Shown in pieces: positions 1 to 8,445 of a DNA stretch of 36,628 bases (positions are counted from its first letter, which is position 1; each line of letters opens with the position of its first letter). The stretch is from DATGWF01 sp035299585 (lineage in GTDB: Bacteria; Actinomycetota; Actinomycetes; Actinomycetales; Microbacteriaceae): positions 1-36,628 of the forward strand of contig DATGWF010000006.1 in assembly GCA_035299585.1 (NCBI GenBank), in the 5' to 3' direction. The notes below the pieces were generated by a model. The model saw nothing but the letters and a program-made list of their open reading frames with translations, was not told where the DNA came from and did no database searches. Made by a program: the position numbers and the translations under genes.

Positions 1-209
1 CCTCCACCATCGGTGTCACGAGTGGCGCATCGGTCCCGGAAGAGCTTGTCGACGAGGTGCTTCGAGACCTCGCCGAGGCCGGGTACCGCGATGTCGCCGA
101 GGTGAAGACCGCCGAGGAAGACCTCATGTTTTCGCTGCCGCGCGAGCTGCGCAAAGAGCTTGCCGGTGACGCCCGAGCCGTTGGTGGCCGCGGAAAGGGA
201 GCCGAGTGA
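1..209 (+). CDS. ispH: 4-hydroxy-3-methylbut-2-enyl diphosphate reductase, C-terminal part
   Basis: The window opens inside this gene; 69 codons are visible (frame starts at base 3) and the stop is TGA at 207-209. IspH is the [4Fe-4S] enzyme that makes IPP and DMAPP in the last step of the MEP isoprenoid pathway. The visible tail has the family's conserved segment GVTSGASVPEELV at about residues 4-16 of the fragment, then a VKTAEEDLMFSLPRELR stretch typical of IspH C-termini. The N-terminal cysteines lie outside the window, so the call rests on the tail alone. The stop overlaps the GTG of the next gene (GTGA at 206-209), so the two are translationally coupled. Confidence 0.88.
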   Translation, partial: STIGVTSGASVPEELVDEVLRDLAEAGYRDVAEVKTAEEDLMFSLPRELRKELAGDARAVGGRGKGAE

Positions 210-799
210 ACGAGCAACGACCGCGTCCTCAGTTCGGTGAATATGCCACCCGCGAAGAGCAACTCGCACGAATTCAATCGCCGAGTCCCGAGCAGCTCGA
301 GCCGAGCGTTCCGGCCGCCGGGCCGACGCCCGCCCGGGGCGCCGAACGACGCGCTCCAATCGGCCGCGCAGCGGTCGACCCGGCCATTCTCGCCGCGAGC
401 CGCCGTCGCGTGAACATGTTCGGCACGGTCGCCTTCCTCGCCTACGGCTTCATCGAAGTGGTCTCATCGGTTCCGATGTTCCTCAGCTTCAACCTGTTTC
501 TCAATGACGTGCTGACGCTGTGGGGGCAAACTCTCGGCGTCGAATTCGCCACGTACCCGGCGACGTCGCTCGCCGGCGCTGCCGGCGTCGGCCTCGCAGG
601 GTTCTGGGTGCTCATGTGGATGGGAGCCGTACTGTTCGCGTGGCGTCGCCTGCGGTCTGGCCGCTCGGCGCTGTGGGTCCCGATCTCGGCCGGTTTGGTG
701 GTCTATGTCGTCACCTCCGTCGTGATTGTGAGCGTGTTGCTCCGGGATCCGACCATCGCGGCACAACTTGCCGCCGCAGTTTCCGGTGGGAGCAAGTGA
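206..799 (+). CDS. DUF6264-type membrane protein
   Basis: This 197-residue protein has a cytoplasmic-looking N-terminus rich in Pro, Ala and Arg (about residues 1-65, beginning NEQRPRPQFGEYATREEQ). Three hydrophobic segments follow, at roughly 70-95, 120-147 and 158-180. The RPRPQFGEYAT opening and the location directly after ispH match the DUF6264 family of Microbacteriaceae as I remember it; no function is known. The GTG start at 206 overlaps the ispH stop, and its own TGA (797-799) overlaps the GTG of the GNAT gene. The three genes therefore form a tightly coupled operon. The family name is from memory; the membrane topology is read from the sequence. Confidence 0.82.
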   Translation: MNEQRPRPQFGEYATREEQLARIQSPSPEQLEPSVPAAGPTPARGAERRAPIGRAAVDPAILAASRRRVNMFGTVAFLAYGFIEVVSSVPMFLSFNLFLNDVLTLWGQTLGVEFATYPATSLAGAAGVGLAGFWVLMWMGAVLFAWRRLRSGRSALWVPISAGLVVYVVTSVVIVSVLLRDPTIAAQLAAAVSGGSK

Positions 800-1242
800 G
801 CATCAGCATTGTGCCCCTCGGCGCAAACGACCGGGCCGACTGGGACCCACTCTGGGCGGGGTACCTCGAGTTCTATCAGCACGAACTCAGTGCCCAGCAG
901 AGCGACCTCTCGTTTTCCCGACTCACCGACGCCGCGTTTCCCGCATGGGGAGCTCTTGCCCGCGACGAGCACGGCCGCGCCGTCGGAATGGTGCATTGGT
1001 TGACCCACCCGTCGACGTGGGAGCCGGAGCCTCTCGTCTATCTCGAAGACCTCTTTGTCGATCCCGCGACTCGGGGGAGCGGCGTCGGACGTGCGCTGAT
1101 TGACTACGTCTCGCGCTGGGCCCACGAACGAGGCCACGCCAAGGTGTACTGGCAAACGGCAGCCGACAATGCCACCGCTCGCCGGCTGTATGACGCGGTC
1201 GCTGAACAGCATTTCGTGGTCTACGAAATCAACAACCCGTAG
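796..1242 (+). CDS. GNAT family N-acetyltransferase
   Basis: A 148-residue single-domain GNAT acyltransferase, which would transfer an acetyl group from acetyl-CoA to an amine; the acceptor cannot be predicted. The acetyl-CoA pyrophosphate-binding motif A is visible as LFVDPATRGSGVGRAL, with the R-G-S-G-V-G loop at residues 93-98, followed by an NATARRLYD motif B near the C-terminus. The frame stays open far upstream, but the GTG at 796 overlaps the preceding TGA (GTGA) and puts the conserved fold at the normal distance from the N-terminus. The upstream extension only runs antisense through DUF6264. It is the last gene of the ispH operon and is followed by a terminator hairpin. Confidence 0.87.
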   Translation: MSISIVPLGANDRADWDPLWAGYLEFYQHELSAQQSDLSFSRLTDAAFPAWGALARDEHGRAVGMVHWLTHPSTWEPEPLVYLEDLFVDPATRGSGVGRALIDYVSRWAHERGHAKVYWQTAADNATARRLYDAVAEQHFVVYEINNP

Positions 1243-1331
1243 CTGCACGCAATCGCCTCCACGGGCGCGTCAACGCACTCGGCCGGCAAGCGAGGTCTTG
1301 GGCAATGTCTGCGCGCTCGGTGAGGGAATGA

Positions 1332-1363
1332 GAACGGGCGCGCCCTGAAGGACGCGCCCGTTC
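1332..1363. terminator. Hairpin terminator between the convergent GNAT gene and fba
   Basis: An 11-base perfect inverted repeat, GAACGGGCGCG (1332-1342) and CGCGCCCGTTC (1353-1363), with a 10-base loop in which two more C-G pairs can form. It lies between two convergent genes and could serve both strands. There is no long T-tract on either side, as is common in actinobacterial terminators. Confidence 0.75.
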
Positions 1364-1375
1364 GAACCTGGTCGG

Positions 1376-2401
<1,026 letters not shown>

Positions 2402-2535
2402 GTCTGCTCCTCAATCGGCGAAAATGCGGGCGCGCGGCCTCCACTGAGTCTAACGATGCCGGTATGCGCACCCGGGGCAACTAGGCTGGGGGAACACGCG
2501 CATCACCGTCAGTCAATTCGTTCAAAGGGCCGGTT
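2402..2535. promoter_or_regulatory. Divergent fba/glpX promoter region
   Basis: These 134 bases separate two divergent fructose-bisphosphate genes. A TAGACT hexamer on the minus strand (forward positions 2447-2452) is a candidate -10 for fba, leaving a leader of about 40 bases with a GAGGAG ribosome-binding site. A TAGGCT hexamer on the plus strand (2482-2487) is a candidate -10 for glpX with a leader of about 42 bases. Neither has a convincing -35 box at 16-18 bases, so the assignment is inference from the -10 hexamers alone. Confidence 0.45.
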
Positions 2536-3561
2536 ATGCCGAATTCACTCCTGCAGCACCCCGACCGCAATCTCGCGATGGACCTGGTTCGCGCAACCGA
2601 GGCGGCCGCGATCCGCGCCTATCCCTGGGTGGGCCATGGCGACAAGAACGCGGCCGACGGTGCCGCGGTGGACGCCATGCGCACCTTCCTCGCGACGGTC
2701 GATTTTGACGGCCTCGTGGTCATCGGTGAGGGCGAGAAGGACGACGCGCCAATGCTGTTTAACGGCGAACGCGTGGGCACCGGTCGCGGTCCGGCGTGTG
2801 ACATCGCAGTCGATCCGATTGACGGAACGAGCCTCACGGCCGCAGGCCGCTCGCATGCCCTGTCAGTCATCGCGGTTGCCGATCGCGGGAGCATGCTCGA
2901 CGCCTCCTCGGTGTTCTACATGGACAAGATCGTGACCGGTCCAGAGGGCCACGGCGTTGTCGACATTCGCCAGCCGGTGGGCGAGAATCTCCGCGCACTC
3001 GCTGCCGCGAAAGGCAAACACGTCAGTGAGCTTCGCGTGGCAGTGCTTGATCGTCCCCGACACGAGCGGCTCATTGCCGAGATTCGCGAGGCCGGTGCGG
3101 GCACCCGACTGCTGCTCGACGGTGATGTCGCCGGCGGAATCAACTCGGCCATCGACGAGTCCCGCATCGACATGTGCATCGGCATTGGCGGCAGTCCGGA
3201 GGGCATCACGACCGCGTGCGCCATCAAGGCGCTCGGTGGCTTTATGCAGGGGCGACTCGCGCCAAAGGACGACGCCGAGCGGGCCCTTGGTGAGGCGGCA
3301 GGCCTCGATTGCGAAGCGGTCTATGAGCTCGATGACCTCGTTCGCAGCGACAACACCATTTTCGTGGCGACCGGTGTGACGGACGGAGCGCTCGTCGACG
3401 GGGTGCGGCGCCTCGGCACGCGCCGGGTGCGAACCTCGAGCGTCATTCTGCGCGGCACTTCAGGCACGTTGCGCCGCATCCAAGCCGACCATCTCGTCGA
3501 TAAATGGCGCGACGATGAGGCCGGTTATTGGGAGACCGTCGAACGCGCTGCCGGCCGCTAG
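2536..3561 (+). CDS. glpX: Class II fructose-1,6-bisphosphatase
   Basis: A 341-residue GlpX-type phosphatase that hydrolyses fructose-1,6-bisphosphate to fructose-6-phosphate, the committed gluconeogenic step; in actinobacteria this class is usually the main FBPase. Family motifs visible: RNLAMDLVRATEAAA near the N-terminus, VIGEGEKDDAPML (metal-binding acidic cluster), the phosphatase signature DPIDGTS, LLDGDVAGGI, and GIGGSPEGITTACAIKALGG. Start ATG 2536. The stop shares the four bases CTAG (3558-3561) with the stop of convergent rmuC. It is divergent from fba, so aldolase and bisphosphatase can be co-regulated from a 134-base region. Confidence 0.96.
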   Translation: MPNSLLQHPDRNLAMDLVRATEAAAIRAYPWVGHGDKNAADGAAVDAMRTFLATVDFDGLVVIGEGEKDDAPMLFNGERVGTGRGPACDIAVDPIDGTSLTAAGRSHALSVIAVADRGSMLDASSVFYMDKIVTGPEGHGVVDIRQPVGENLRALAAAKGKHVSELRVAVLDRPRHERLIAEIREAGAGTRLLLDGDVAGGINSAIDESRIDMCIGIGGSPEGITTACAIKALGGFMQGRLAPKDDAERALGEAAGLDCEAVYELDDLVRSDNTIFVATGVTDGALVDGVRRLGTRRVRTSSVILRGTSGTLRRIQADHLVDKWRDDEAGYWETVERAAGR

Positions 3562-4772
3562 ACCTCTTCGGCGTCGACCGGCTCACCGATGGGGGGCTGG
3601 CCCGACTCAAGCTCAGCGTTCAATCCACGCAATTCCGGCGTGGTGAACAGATTGATGGTGCCCTCGATGGTTTCGACCTCGGGCAGATCCTTCGAATCGA
3701 TGGAGTCGAACGCTCGTGCAGCGGGAAGCACGCTGCGCTCGAGTGATCCAGCGAAGGCATTGAAGTGCTTGGCGGAGGATTGAATCGCCGAGCCCACCTT
3801 CGCGGCATGGCTCGCCATCGTTGACAGCCGGCTATAGAGGGTGCGGCCCATCTCCACAATCTTCATGGCGTTCTCGGCGTTCTCGACTTGCGCCCATGTG
3901 ATGGACACCGGCCGCAGCACCGCGACAAGGCTCGAGGGCGAGGCCAACACGACCTTCTTGCTCAGCGCGTATTCGAGCAGGCCGTGGTCGGCGTCGAGGG
4001 CGGCCACCAAGATGGAGTCCGCCGGTACAAAGCAGACGACGTAGTCGACCTTTCCGGGCAAGTTGTTAGCATAGTCGCGCGAAGCCAGGGTGTTGATGTG
4101 GCCCCGCAGGTCTTTCGCGTGCTTCTCGAACAATCGCTTGCGAGATTCGAGTGAGCTCGTCGCCTCATCGGTGAGGGCCATGGCCTCGCTGTAGGCGGCA
4201 AACGGTGCCTTGGCGTCGACCGCAATGAAGGTGCCTCCGGGGAGTTTCACAATCATGTCGGGGCGACCGCGACCGTCCTCGCCGGCGAGCGTCTCCTGCA
4301 GTTCGTAGTCGATACCGTTTCGCAGTCCGGACAGTTCGGCGATCCGGGCGAGCTGGAGTTCGCCCCAGGTTCCGCGCAGCGAGTTGTCGCTCATCACACG
4401 CGAAAGCGATTGCGTTGTCCGCGTGAGTTCGCTCGAGAGCTCGAGTGAGGTGCGCAACTGGGTGCGCAGCTCGGCGTGCTGATCGGTTCGAGCGCGTTCC
4501 ATCGCCTCAACCTTGGCTTTCAGGTCGGTGATGATGGTGCTGACCGGTGCGAGCTTCTCAAGGACCCGAGCCTCGTCCCGCTCGCGAGCGTCACGCTGCT
4601 CTCGCTCGATGCGGTGCTGCTCGATGAGCTCCGAACGCGCAAGCCGCTCAGCTTCGAGCTGCTCACTCAGTTGGGCCGCGGTCGCACGAGCGCCGGCCGA
4701 CGTCGATCGCGTGACGAGCCAGCCGAGCAGCGCGCCGAGTGCGATACCAATGAAGAGCGAGAGGAAGTCCAC
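3558..4772 (-). CDS. rmuC: DNA recombination protein RmuC
   Basis: RmuC limits inversions at short inverted repeats and carries a PD-(D/E)XK-related nuclease-like domain; its exact biochemistry is uncertain. From a GTG at 4772 the protein is 404 residues: a membrane segment at about 4-20, a long Glu/Arg/Ala-rich coiled coil to about residue 130, then the RmuC domain. That domain includes RGTWGELQLARIAELSGL, GRPDMIVKLPGG, AVDAKAPF, KVDYVVCFVPADS and ASPSSLVAVLR. The frame stays open for 76 more codons upstream, but that stretch is Arg/Pro-rich with no family similarity and runs antisense through the exonuclease gene, so I rejected it. The start lacks a close Shine-Dalgarno, which leaves the exact start uncertain. 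Confidence 0.9.
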   Translation of the reverse strand: MDFLSLFIGIALGALLGWLVTRSTSAGARATAAQLSEQLEAERLARSELIEQHRIEREQRDARERDEARVLEKLAPVSTIITDLKAKVEAMERARTDQHAELRTQLRTSLELSSELTRTTQSLSRVMSDNSLRGTWGELQLARIAELSGLRNGIDYELQETLAGEDGRGRPDMIVKLPGGTFIAVDAKAPFAAYSEAMALTDEATSSLESRKRLFEKHAKDLRGHINTLASRDYANNLPGKVDYVVCFVPADSILVAALDADHGLLEYALSKKVVLASPSSLVAVLRPVSITWAQVENAENAMKIVEMGRTLYSRLSTMASHAAKVGSAIQSSAKHFNAFAGSLERSVLPAARAFDSIDSKDLPEVETIEGTINLFTTPELRGLNAELESGQPPIGEPVDAEEV

Positions 4773-4827
4773 GCTGACAGTGTGCCAGCGACCTCCGACA
4801 GGTTCGCGTGCGGCGCGCGGTCGGCGG

Positions 4828-5445
4828 TTACTGCAGAGCCATCGGACCGAAGGTTGAACGGTGGTTCGCTTCGGCGAGTGGGCCAATCGCGCCCGGAGTG
4901 ACACCGCACACTTTTGCCAGAGCGGCGAGATCGTCGACCTCGTGGCGCTTCGCCGCGTGCACCATGATGGCCGCACAGGCGCGGGAATCATCGAGCGCAT
5001 TGTGGTGGGAGAAATCCTCGAAGCCGGCCGCCATCGCCGCCACCGGGAGGCGATAGGAATCGAGATGGTAGGTCCGGCGCGCCACTTGCAAGCTGCACAG
5101 TGTGTGGAGGTTTGGCAGGGTCAGCCCGGCAACCGAGTGGCTTGCACGGATTACTCCCATGTCGAAACCGGCGTTGTGAGCGACGAGCCAATCGGAACCG
5201 ACCCAGTCGAACAGTTCAGCGGCAATCTCCGACCAGAGCGGTGCGTCGTGGACGTCTTGCGGCTGGATTCCGTGCACCCGAATGTTGGACTCCCAAAACT
5301 CGTCGTGCCCAAACGGCGGCCGCAAGAGCCAGGAGCGCTCGTCGACAATCACACCGTCCGCCACCTTCACGAGGCCCACGCTGCACGCCGATGCCGGCGA
5401 ACCGTTCGCCGTCTCGAAGTCGATTGCCGTGAAGTTGAGCGCCAT
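4828..5445 (-). CDS. DEDDh 3'-5' exonuclease (DnaQ-like)
   Basis: A 205-residue exonuclease of the DnaQ/ExoIII superfamily. The four metal-ligand carboxylates and the general base are visible: D9 and E11 (AIDFETAN), D95 (HNAGFD), and H148 with D153 (HHNALDDSRA). The length and the spare C-terminus (about 170-205, with DLAALAKVCGVTPG) suit a stand-alone exonuclease rather than the epsilon subunit of Pol III; a proofreading role is possible but not shown. It lies 55 bases upstream of rmuC on the same strand, so both genome-maintenance genes may be co-transcribed. CAGACT ends six bases before the ATG, a weak candidate for a leaderless -10. Confidence 0.88.
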   Translation of the reverse strand: MALNFTAIDFETANGSPASACSVGLVKVADGVIVDERSWLLRPPFGHDEFWESNIRVHGIQPQDVHDAPLWSEIAAELFDWVGSDWLVAHNAGFDMGVIRASHSVAGLTLPNLHTLCSLQVARRTYHLDSYRLPVAAMAAGFEDFSHHNALDDSRACAAIMVHAAKRHEVDDLAALAKVCGVTPGAIGPLAEANHRSTFGPMALQ

Positions 5446-5481
5446 GATTCCAGTCTGACACGACGTTCAGACAGCACGAGA

Positions 5482-5487
5482 TAGCAT
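5482..5487 (+). promoter_or_regulatory. Candidate -10 (TAGCAT), leaderless copC-like gene
   Basis: TAGCAT ends seven bases before the ATG at 5495, which puts the predicted transcript start on the start codon. There is no Shine-Dalgarno in front of the gene. A GTG at 5492 is an alternative start only three bases earlier. Confidence 0.45.
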
Positions 5488-5494
5488 CGAAGTG

Positions 5495-6112
5495 ATGACT
5501 ACTCGACTTCTCCGTATCCTCGCCCTTGCCATCGCTCTGTTCGGAATGAACGCCGCCGTTTCACCCGCGTTCGCTCACGATGAGCTGCAGACAACCTCGC
5601 CAGCCAACGGTGACCTCCTCGAGATCGGACCGGCCAATGTGTCGGTCACATTCGGCGAGGAGGTCATTGAACTGGGAACGACCATCGTCGTTCTCAACCA
5701 CGACGGTAGCGATGTTGTTGCCGGCCCGGTCACCGTCTCCGGTGCAACGGTTTCCGCTCCACTCGCCGCCGACCTCACTCCCGGCGTGTACACCGTGGAG
5801 TGGCGTGTCGTCTCGAAGGACGGTCACCCCGTAACCGGCACATTCGTCTTCGGCGTGGGATCGGGTCAGGCCATCGCCGATGAGCTGGAAATCGCGGCCG
5901 CAGTGGCGGAGGCGGCCGAAGCCGGTGCGGGCGCAGAACTGCCCAGTCCCGGTCGCACCGATACCGCGAACACTGCGACTCGACAGGCGCAATCGCCGTT
6001 CCTGCTTATCGTCGGCGGGCTCGCAGCGGCCGGTGTGCTTGCTGCCGGATTGCTGCTGGTGCGCCGCAGGGGTGACGCCGAGCGGAACAACCTCCGCCGC
6101 CGGGGTCAGTAG
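5495..6112 (+). CDS. CopC-domain copper-binding protein, secreted and membrane-anchored
   Basis: A 205-residue protein with a Sec signal peptide (1-27, cut after SPAFA), a CopC immunoglobulin-like domain (about 28-122), a low-complexity Ala/Glu linker, one membrane segment at about 167-190 and an Arg-rich cytoplasmic tail. CopC proteins bind Cu(II) outside the membrane. The expected ligands are all present: a His that becomes the mature N-terminus (H28, sequence HDELQTTSPANGD) and D109/H111 in SKDGHPVTGTF. Unlike many CopC proteins, there is no fused or adjacent CopD permease, so its role may be copper buffering or delivery rather than import; that is inference. The last codon, TAG, forms part of the -10 of ychF. 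Confidence 0.88.
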   Translation: MTTRLLRILALAIALFGMNAAVSPAFAHDELQTTSPANGDLLEIGPANVSVTFGEEVIELGTTIVVLNHDGSDVVAGPVTVSGATVSAPLAADLTPGVYTVEWRVVSKDGHPVTGTFVFGVGSGQAIADELEIAAAVAEAAEAGAGAELPSPGRTDTANTATRQAQSPFLLIVGGLAAAGVLAAGLLLVRRRGDAERNNLRRRGQ

Positions 6113-6115
6113 ACT
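6110..6115 (+). promoter_or_regulatory. Candidate -10 (TAGACT) of ychF, overlapping the copC-like stop
   Basis: The hexamer begins with the TAG stop codon of the preceding gene (6110-6112) and ends eight bases before the GTG of ychF. There is no Shine-Dalgarno between them, so a leaderless ychF mRNA is likely. No clear -35 box is seen. Confidence 0.5.
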
Positions 6116-6123
6116 CGTCGACT

Positions 6124-7197
6124 GTGGCTCTCACTATTGGAATCGTCGGCCTGCCCAACGTTGGCAAGTCCACGCTGTTTAACGCCCTGACCAAGAACCA
6201 GGTGCTCGCGGCAAACTACCCCTTCGCGACGATCGAGCCGAACATTGGTGTGGTCAACCTGCCGGACGAACGGCTGAGCGCGCTCGCCGAGGTATTTGGT
6301 TCGGAGCGCATTCTTCCGGCAACGGTGTCGTTCGTGGACATCGCAGGTATCGTGCGCGGCGCAAGCGAAGGTGAAGGCCTCGGCAACAAGTTCCTCGCAA
6401 ACATTCGTGAGGCTGACGCTATCGCGCAGGTCGTCCGAGGGTTTGCAGACGGTGACGTCGTTCACGTTGACGGCAAGGTCGATCCCGCAAGTGACCTCGA
6501 AACCATCAACACCGAGCTCATCCTTGCCGACCTTGAGACCATCGAGAAGGCGCTCCCGCGCTACGACAAGGAGCTGAAGGGCAAGAAGATCGGCCCGGAG
6601 GTCGTCGAGGCGGCCAAGGAAGCTCAGGCCGTGCTCGAGGCGGGGACGCCGCTTTCGAGCTCGAAGGTCGACATTTCCCCGATCCGGGAGCTTGGCCTCC
6701 TCACGGCGAAGCCCATCATCTATGTCTTCAATGTTGACGAGTCGGTCTTGACTGACGCGGCTCGCAAGGCGGAACTTGCGGCGCTCGTCGCACCGGCCGA
6801 GGCGGTCTTCTTGGACGCCAAGATCGAGTCCGAGCTCATCGACCTCGACCCGGAGGATGCGGCGGAGCTCTTGGCGTCGACGGGTCAACCCGAGTCGGGC
6901 CTCGACCAGCTCGCCCGCATCGGTTTCGACACGCTCGGTCTGCAGACCTATCTCACCGCCGGTCCCAAAGAGGCCCGCGCCTGGACCATCCACAAGGGTT
7001 GGAAGGCCCCGCAGGCCGCCGGCGTCATTCACACCGACTTCGAGCGCGGCTTCATCAAGGCCGAGGTCATCAGCTTCGAAGACCTCGTCGCCGCTGGGTC
7101 GGTCGCTGACGCCCGTGCTGCCGGCAAGGCGCGCATGGAGGGCAAGGACTACGTCATGCAGGACGGCGACGTCGTCGAGTTCCGCTTCAACGTCTAG
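6124..7197 (+). CDS. ychF: Redox-regulated ATPase YchF (Obg-family)
   Basis: A 357-residue P-loop protein of the YchF/OLA1 group, which prefers ATP over GTP and associates with ribosomes. Motifs: the P-loop GLPNVGKSTLF at about 8-18, YPFATIEPNIGVV (switch I), VDIAGIVRGASEGEGLG (G3 region), and FNVDES, where a canonical GTPase would have NKxD, which explains the ATP preference. The C-terminal TGS domain ends in GKDYVMQDGDVVEFRFNV, as in the family, so it is full length. The GTG start at 6124 places GIVGLPNVGKS at the normal distance. The gene appears to be leaderless. Confidence 0.97.
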   Translation: MALTIGIVGLPNVGKSTLFNALTKNQVLAANYPFATIEPNIGVVNLPDERLSALAEVFGSERILPATVSFVDIAGIVRGASEGEGLGNKFLANIREADAIAQVVRGFADGDVVHVDGKVDPASDLETINTELILADLETIEKALPRYDKELKGKKIGPEVVEAAKEAQAVLEAGTPLSSSKVDISPIRELGLLTAKPIIYVFNVDESVLTDAARKAELAALVAPAEAVFLDAKIESELIDLDPEDAAELLASTGQPESGLDQLARIGFDTLGLQTYLTAGPKEARAWTIHKGWKAPQAAGVIHTDFERGFIKAEVISFEDLVAAGSVADARAAGKARMEGKDYVMQDGDVVEFRFNV

Positions 7198-7264
7198 GCG
7201 CTCCGTGTGGTGGCTTTGCGCCACGTCTCTGCTAGCCTCAGCTTGCACCCAAAGGAGTTTGTCG

Positions 7265-8161
7265 ATGAAGCGTTTTGCGCGAACCTTGAGTATTGCGGCC
7301 GTTCTGGGCATCGCAATGTCGTCCACCGCTGCACTGAGCGCGACCGCGTCGCCCGGTCCCGCTGATGGTAAGAACATCGGATTTCGTTTCTCGGGAACGA
7401 GCGATCTCGCGCCGACGGCGAACGCGATCTTCCTTGAGACCGATGGGCAAACCCTCGTGCCGTGCTTGGGTGATTCCAGCGGTTGCAACTTTGACTTCCG
7501 GTACAGCATTGATGGCACCGTGGATCAGTCGGCCCTCATCGAGCAGTCGTACAACGCTCCCGCCGGCTACGTCACCTGGCCAGAAATCACCTCAGAGAAC
7601 GTTGACGCGAGCCTCTGTGAGCCGGCCAACTTCGAGCCCACCCGTGGGCCGTACACCAACTTCAACTGCTTCAACGACAACGGTTTCGGTCAGGCATTCA
7701 CGCCGACGCGATCCGGCGTACTCTCCAATTTTTCGATGGCCACAACCTGCTTGTCGCCGACCGGGTCCATGACCCTCACGGCACTGCTGTACGTGATCGA
7801 CATGAACGGTTCAGACCCGATGCTGGCGGGCGACCCGATTGCTACCGCTCCGGTTTCGCTCACCGGCTGCTCGACCTCATGGAGTGGCCACGAGTTTACC
7901 GATGCGGACTTCCAGTACCCGGTCATTGACTTCGGTGCGGTAACCGTCGACTCGACGACCGCATACGGAGTTCTTTTCTCTGGTGACGGCATTGCCGGCA
8001 CCCCGCCTGTTGGAGCTCCGGAAGAGACGCCGACGGCCGCTCCCGTCGCCGCTCTCGCGACGACCGGTGTTGCAGGCGCCGAACTCCTCGGCGCGGCAAC
8101 GTTCGTCGGGCTGACGGGTGTCGCGTTCCTGCTGCTTCGTCGCCGGGCAACGCGCGCCTAG
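7265..8161 (+). CDS. Secreted LAxTG-anchored surface protein of unknown function
   Basis: This 298-residue protein has an N-terminal signal peptide (about 1-29, ending SATA), an ectodomain with six visible Cys residues (67, 74, 118, 135, 162, 202) that could form disulfides, a Pro/Thr/Ala linker (about 246-262), then LATTG at 264-268, a hydrophobic segment at about 271-291 and an RRRATRA tail. That arrangement is a cell-wall sorting signal; LAxTG is the form recognised by class E sortases of high-GC Gram-positives. I do not recognise the ectodomain. The ATG at 7265 has an AAAGGAG Shine-Dalgarno (7251-7257) and a TAGCCT candidate -10 at 7233-7238, so it has its own promoter. Confidence 0.85.
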   Translation: MKRFARTLSIAAVLGIAMSSTAALSATASPGPADGKNIGFRFSGTSDLAPTANAIFLETDGQTLVPCLGDSSGCNFDFRYSIDGTVDQSALIEQSYNAPAGYVTWPEITSENVDASLCEPANFEPTRGPYTNFNCFNDNGFGQAFTPTRSGVLSNFSMATTCLSPTGSMTLTALLYVIDMNGSDPMLAGDPIATAPVSLTGCSTSWSGHEFTDADFQYPVIDFGAVTVDSTTAYGVLFSGDGIAGTPPVGAPEETPTAAPVAALATTGVAGAELLGAATFVGLTGVAFLLLRRRATRA

Positions 8162-8190
8162 CTGCACGCGATTCGCGAGTGCAGACTGGC

Positions 8191-8196
8191 TAGGCT
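8191..8196 (+). promoter_or_regulatory. Candidate -10 (TAGGCT), leaderless DUF4287 gene
   Basis: TAGGCT ends six bases before the ATG at 8203. The six intervening bases, GGGCCC, contain no ribosome-binding site, so transcription probably begins at the start codon. No clear -35 is present. Confidence 0.5.
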
Positions 8197-8202
8197 GGGC
8201 CC

Positions 8203-8412
8203 ATGACCGAGAAGGTGCAGGGCCCAGCTTCCTATTTCCCCTCGATTGAGAAGAAGTATGGGCATCCCATCGAGCACTGGATGTCCCAGCTCGACGCCGT
8301 CCGCGAGGCCAAGCACATGGACCAGGTCGGGTACTTGAAATCTGAGTTCGGCTTGGGTCACGGTCACGCCAACGCCATTGTCGCGGTCTACCGCCAGCGC
8401 AACGGACTCTAG
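8203..8412 (+). CDS. DUF4287 domain protein
   Basis: A 69-residue cytoplasmic protein consisting of one DUF4287-type helical domain, recognised by YFPSIEKKYGHPIEHW, then VGYLKSEFGLGHGHANAIV and a VYRQRN end. Family members are common in actinobacteria, alone or fused to DUF5655; the function is unknown, although the GLGHGHANA segment resembles a nucleic-acid-binding helix-turn. It is preceded by a leaderless-type -10 and followed 33 bases later by the SDR gene on the same strand, so the two may be co-transcribed. Confidence 0.88.
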   Translation: MTEKVQGPASYFPSIEKKYGHPIEHWMSQLDAVREAKHMDQVGYLKSEFGLGHGHANAIVAVYRQRNGL

Positions 8413-8445
8413 AGCGGGACTATCAGGGATGTGCGGGGTGGAATC

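Noticed and set aside
4773..5000. An N-terminal extension of RmuC
   Set aside because: The 76 extra codons are Arg/Pro-rich, have no family match and overlap the exonuclease gene in antisense. The membrane segment expected at the RmuC N-terminus begins directly after the GTG at 4772.
8162..8184. Imperfect hairpin CTGCAC...GTGCAG after the LAxTG protein gene as a terminator
   Set aside because: Only six outer pairs with a bulged centre and no T-run, and it overlaps the likely promoter of the next gene. It is not strong enough to call.
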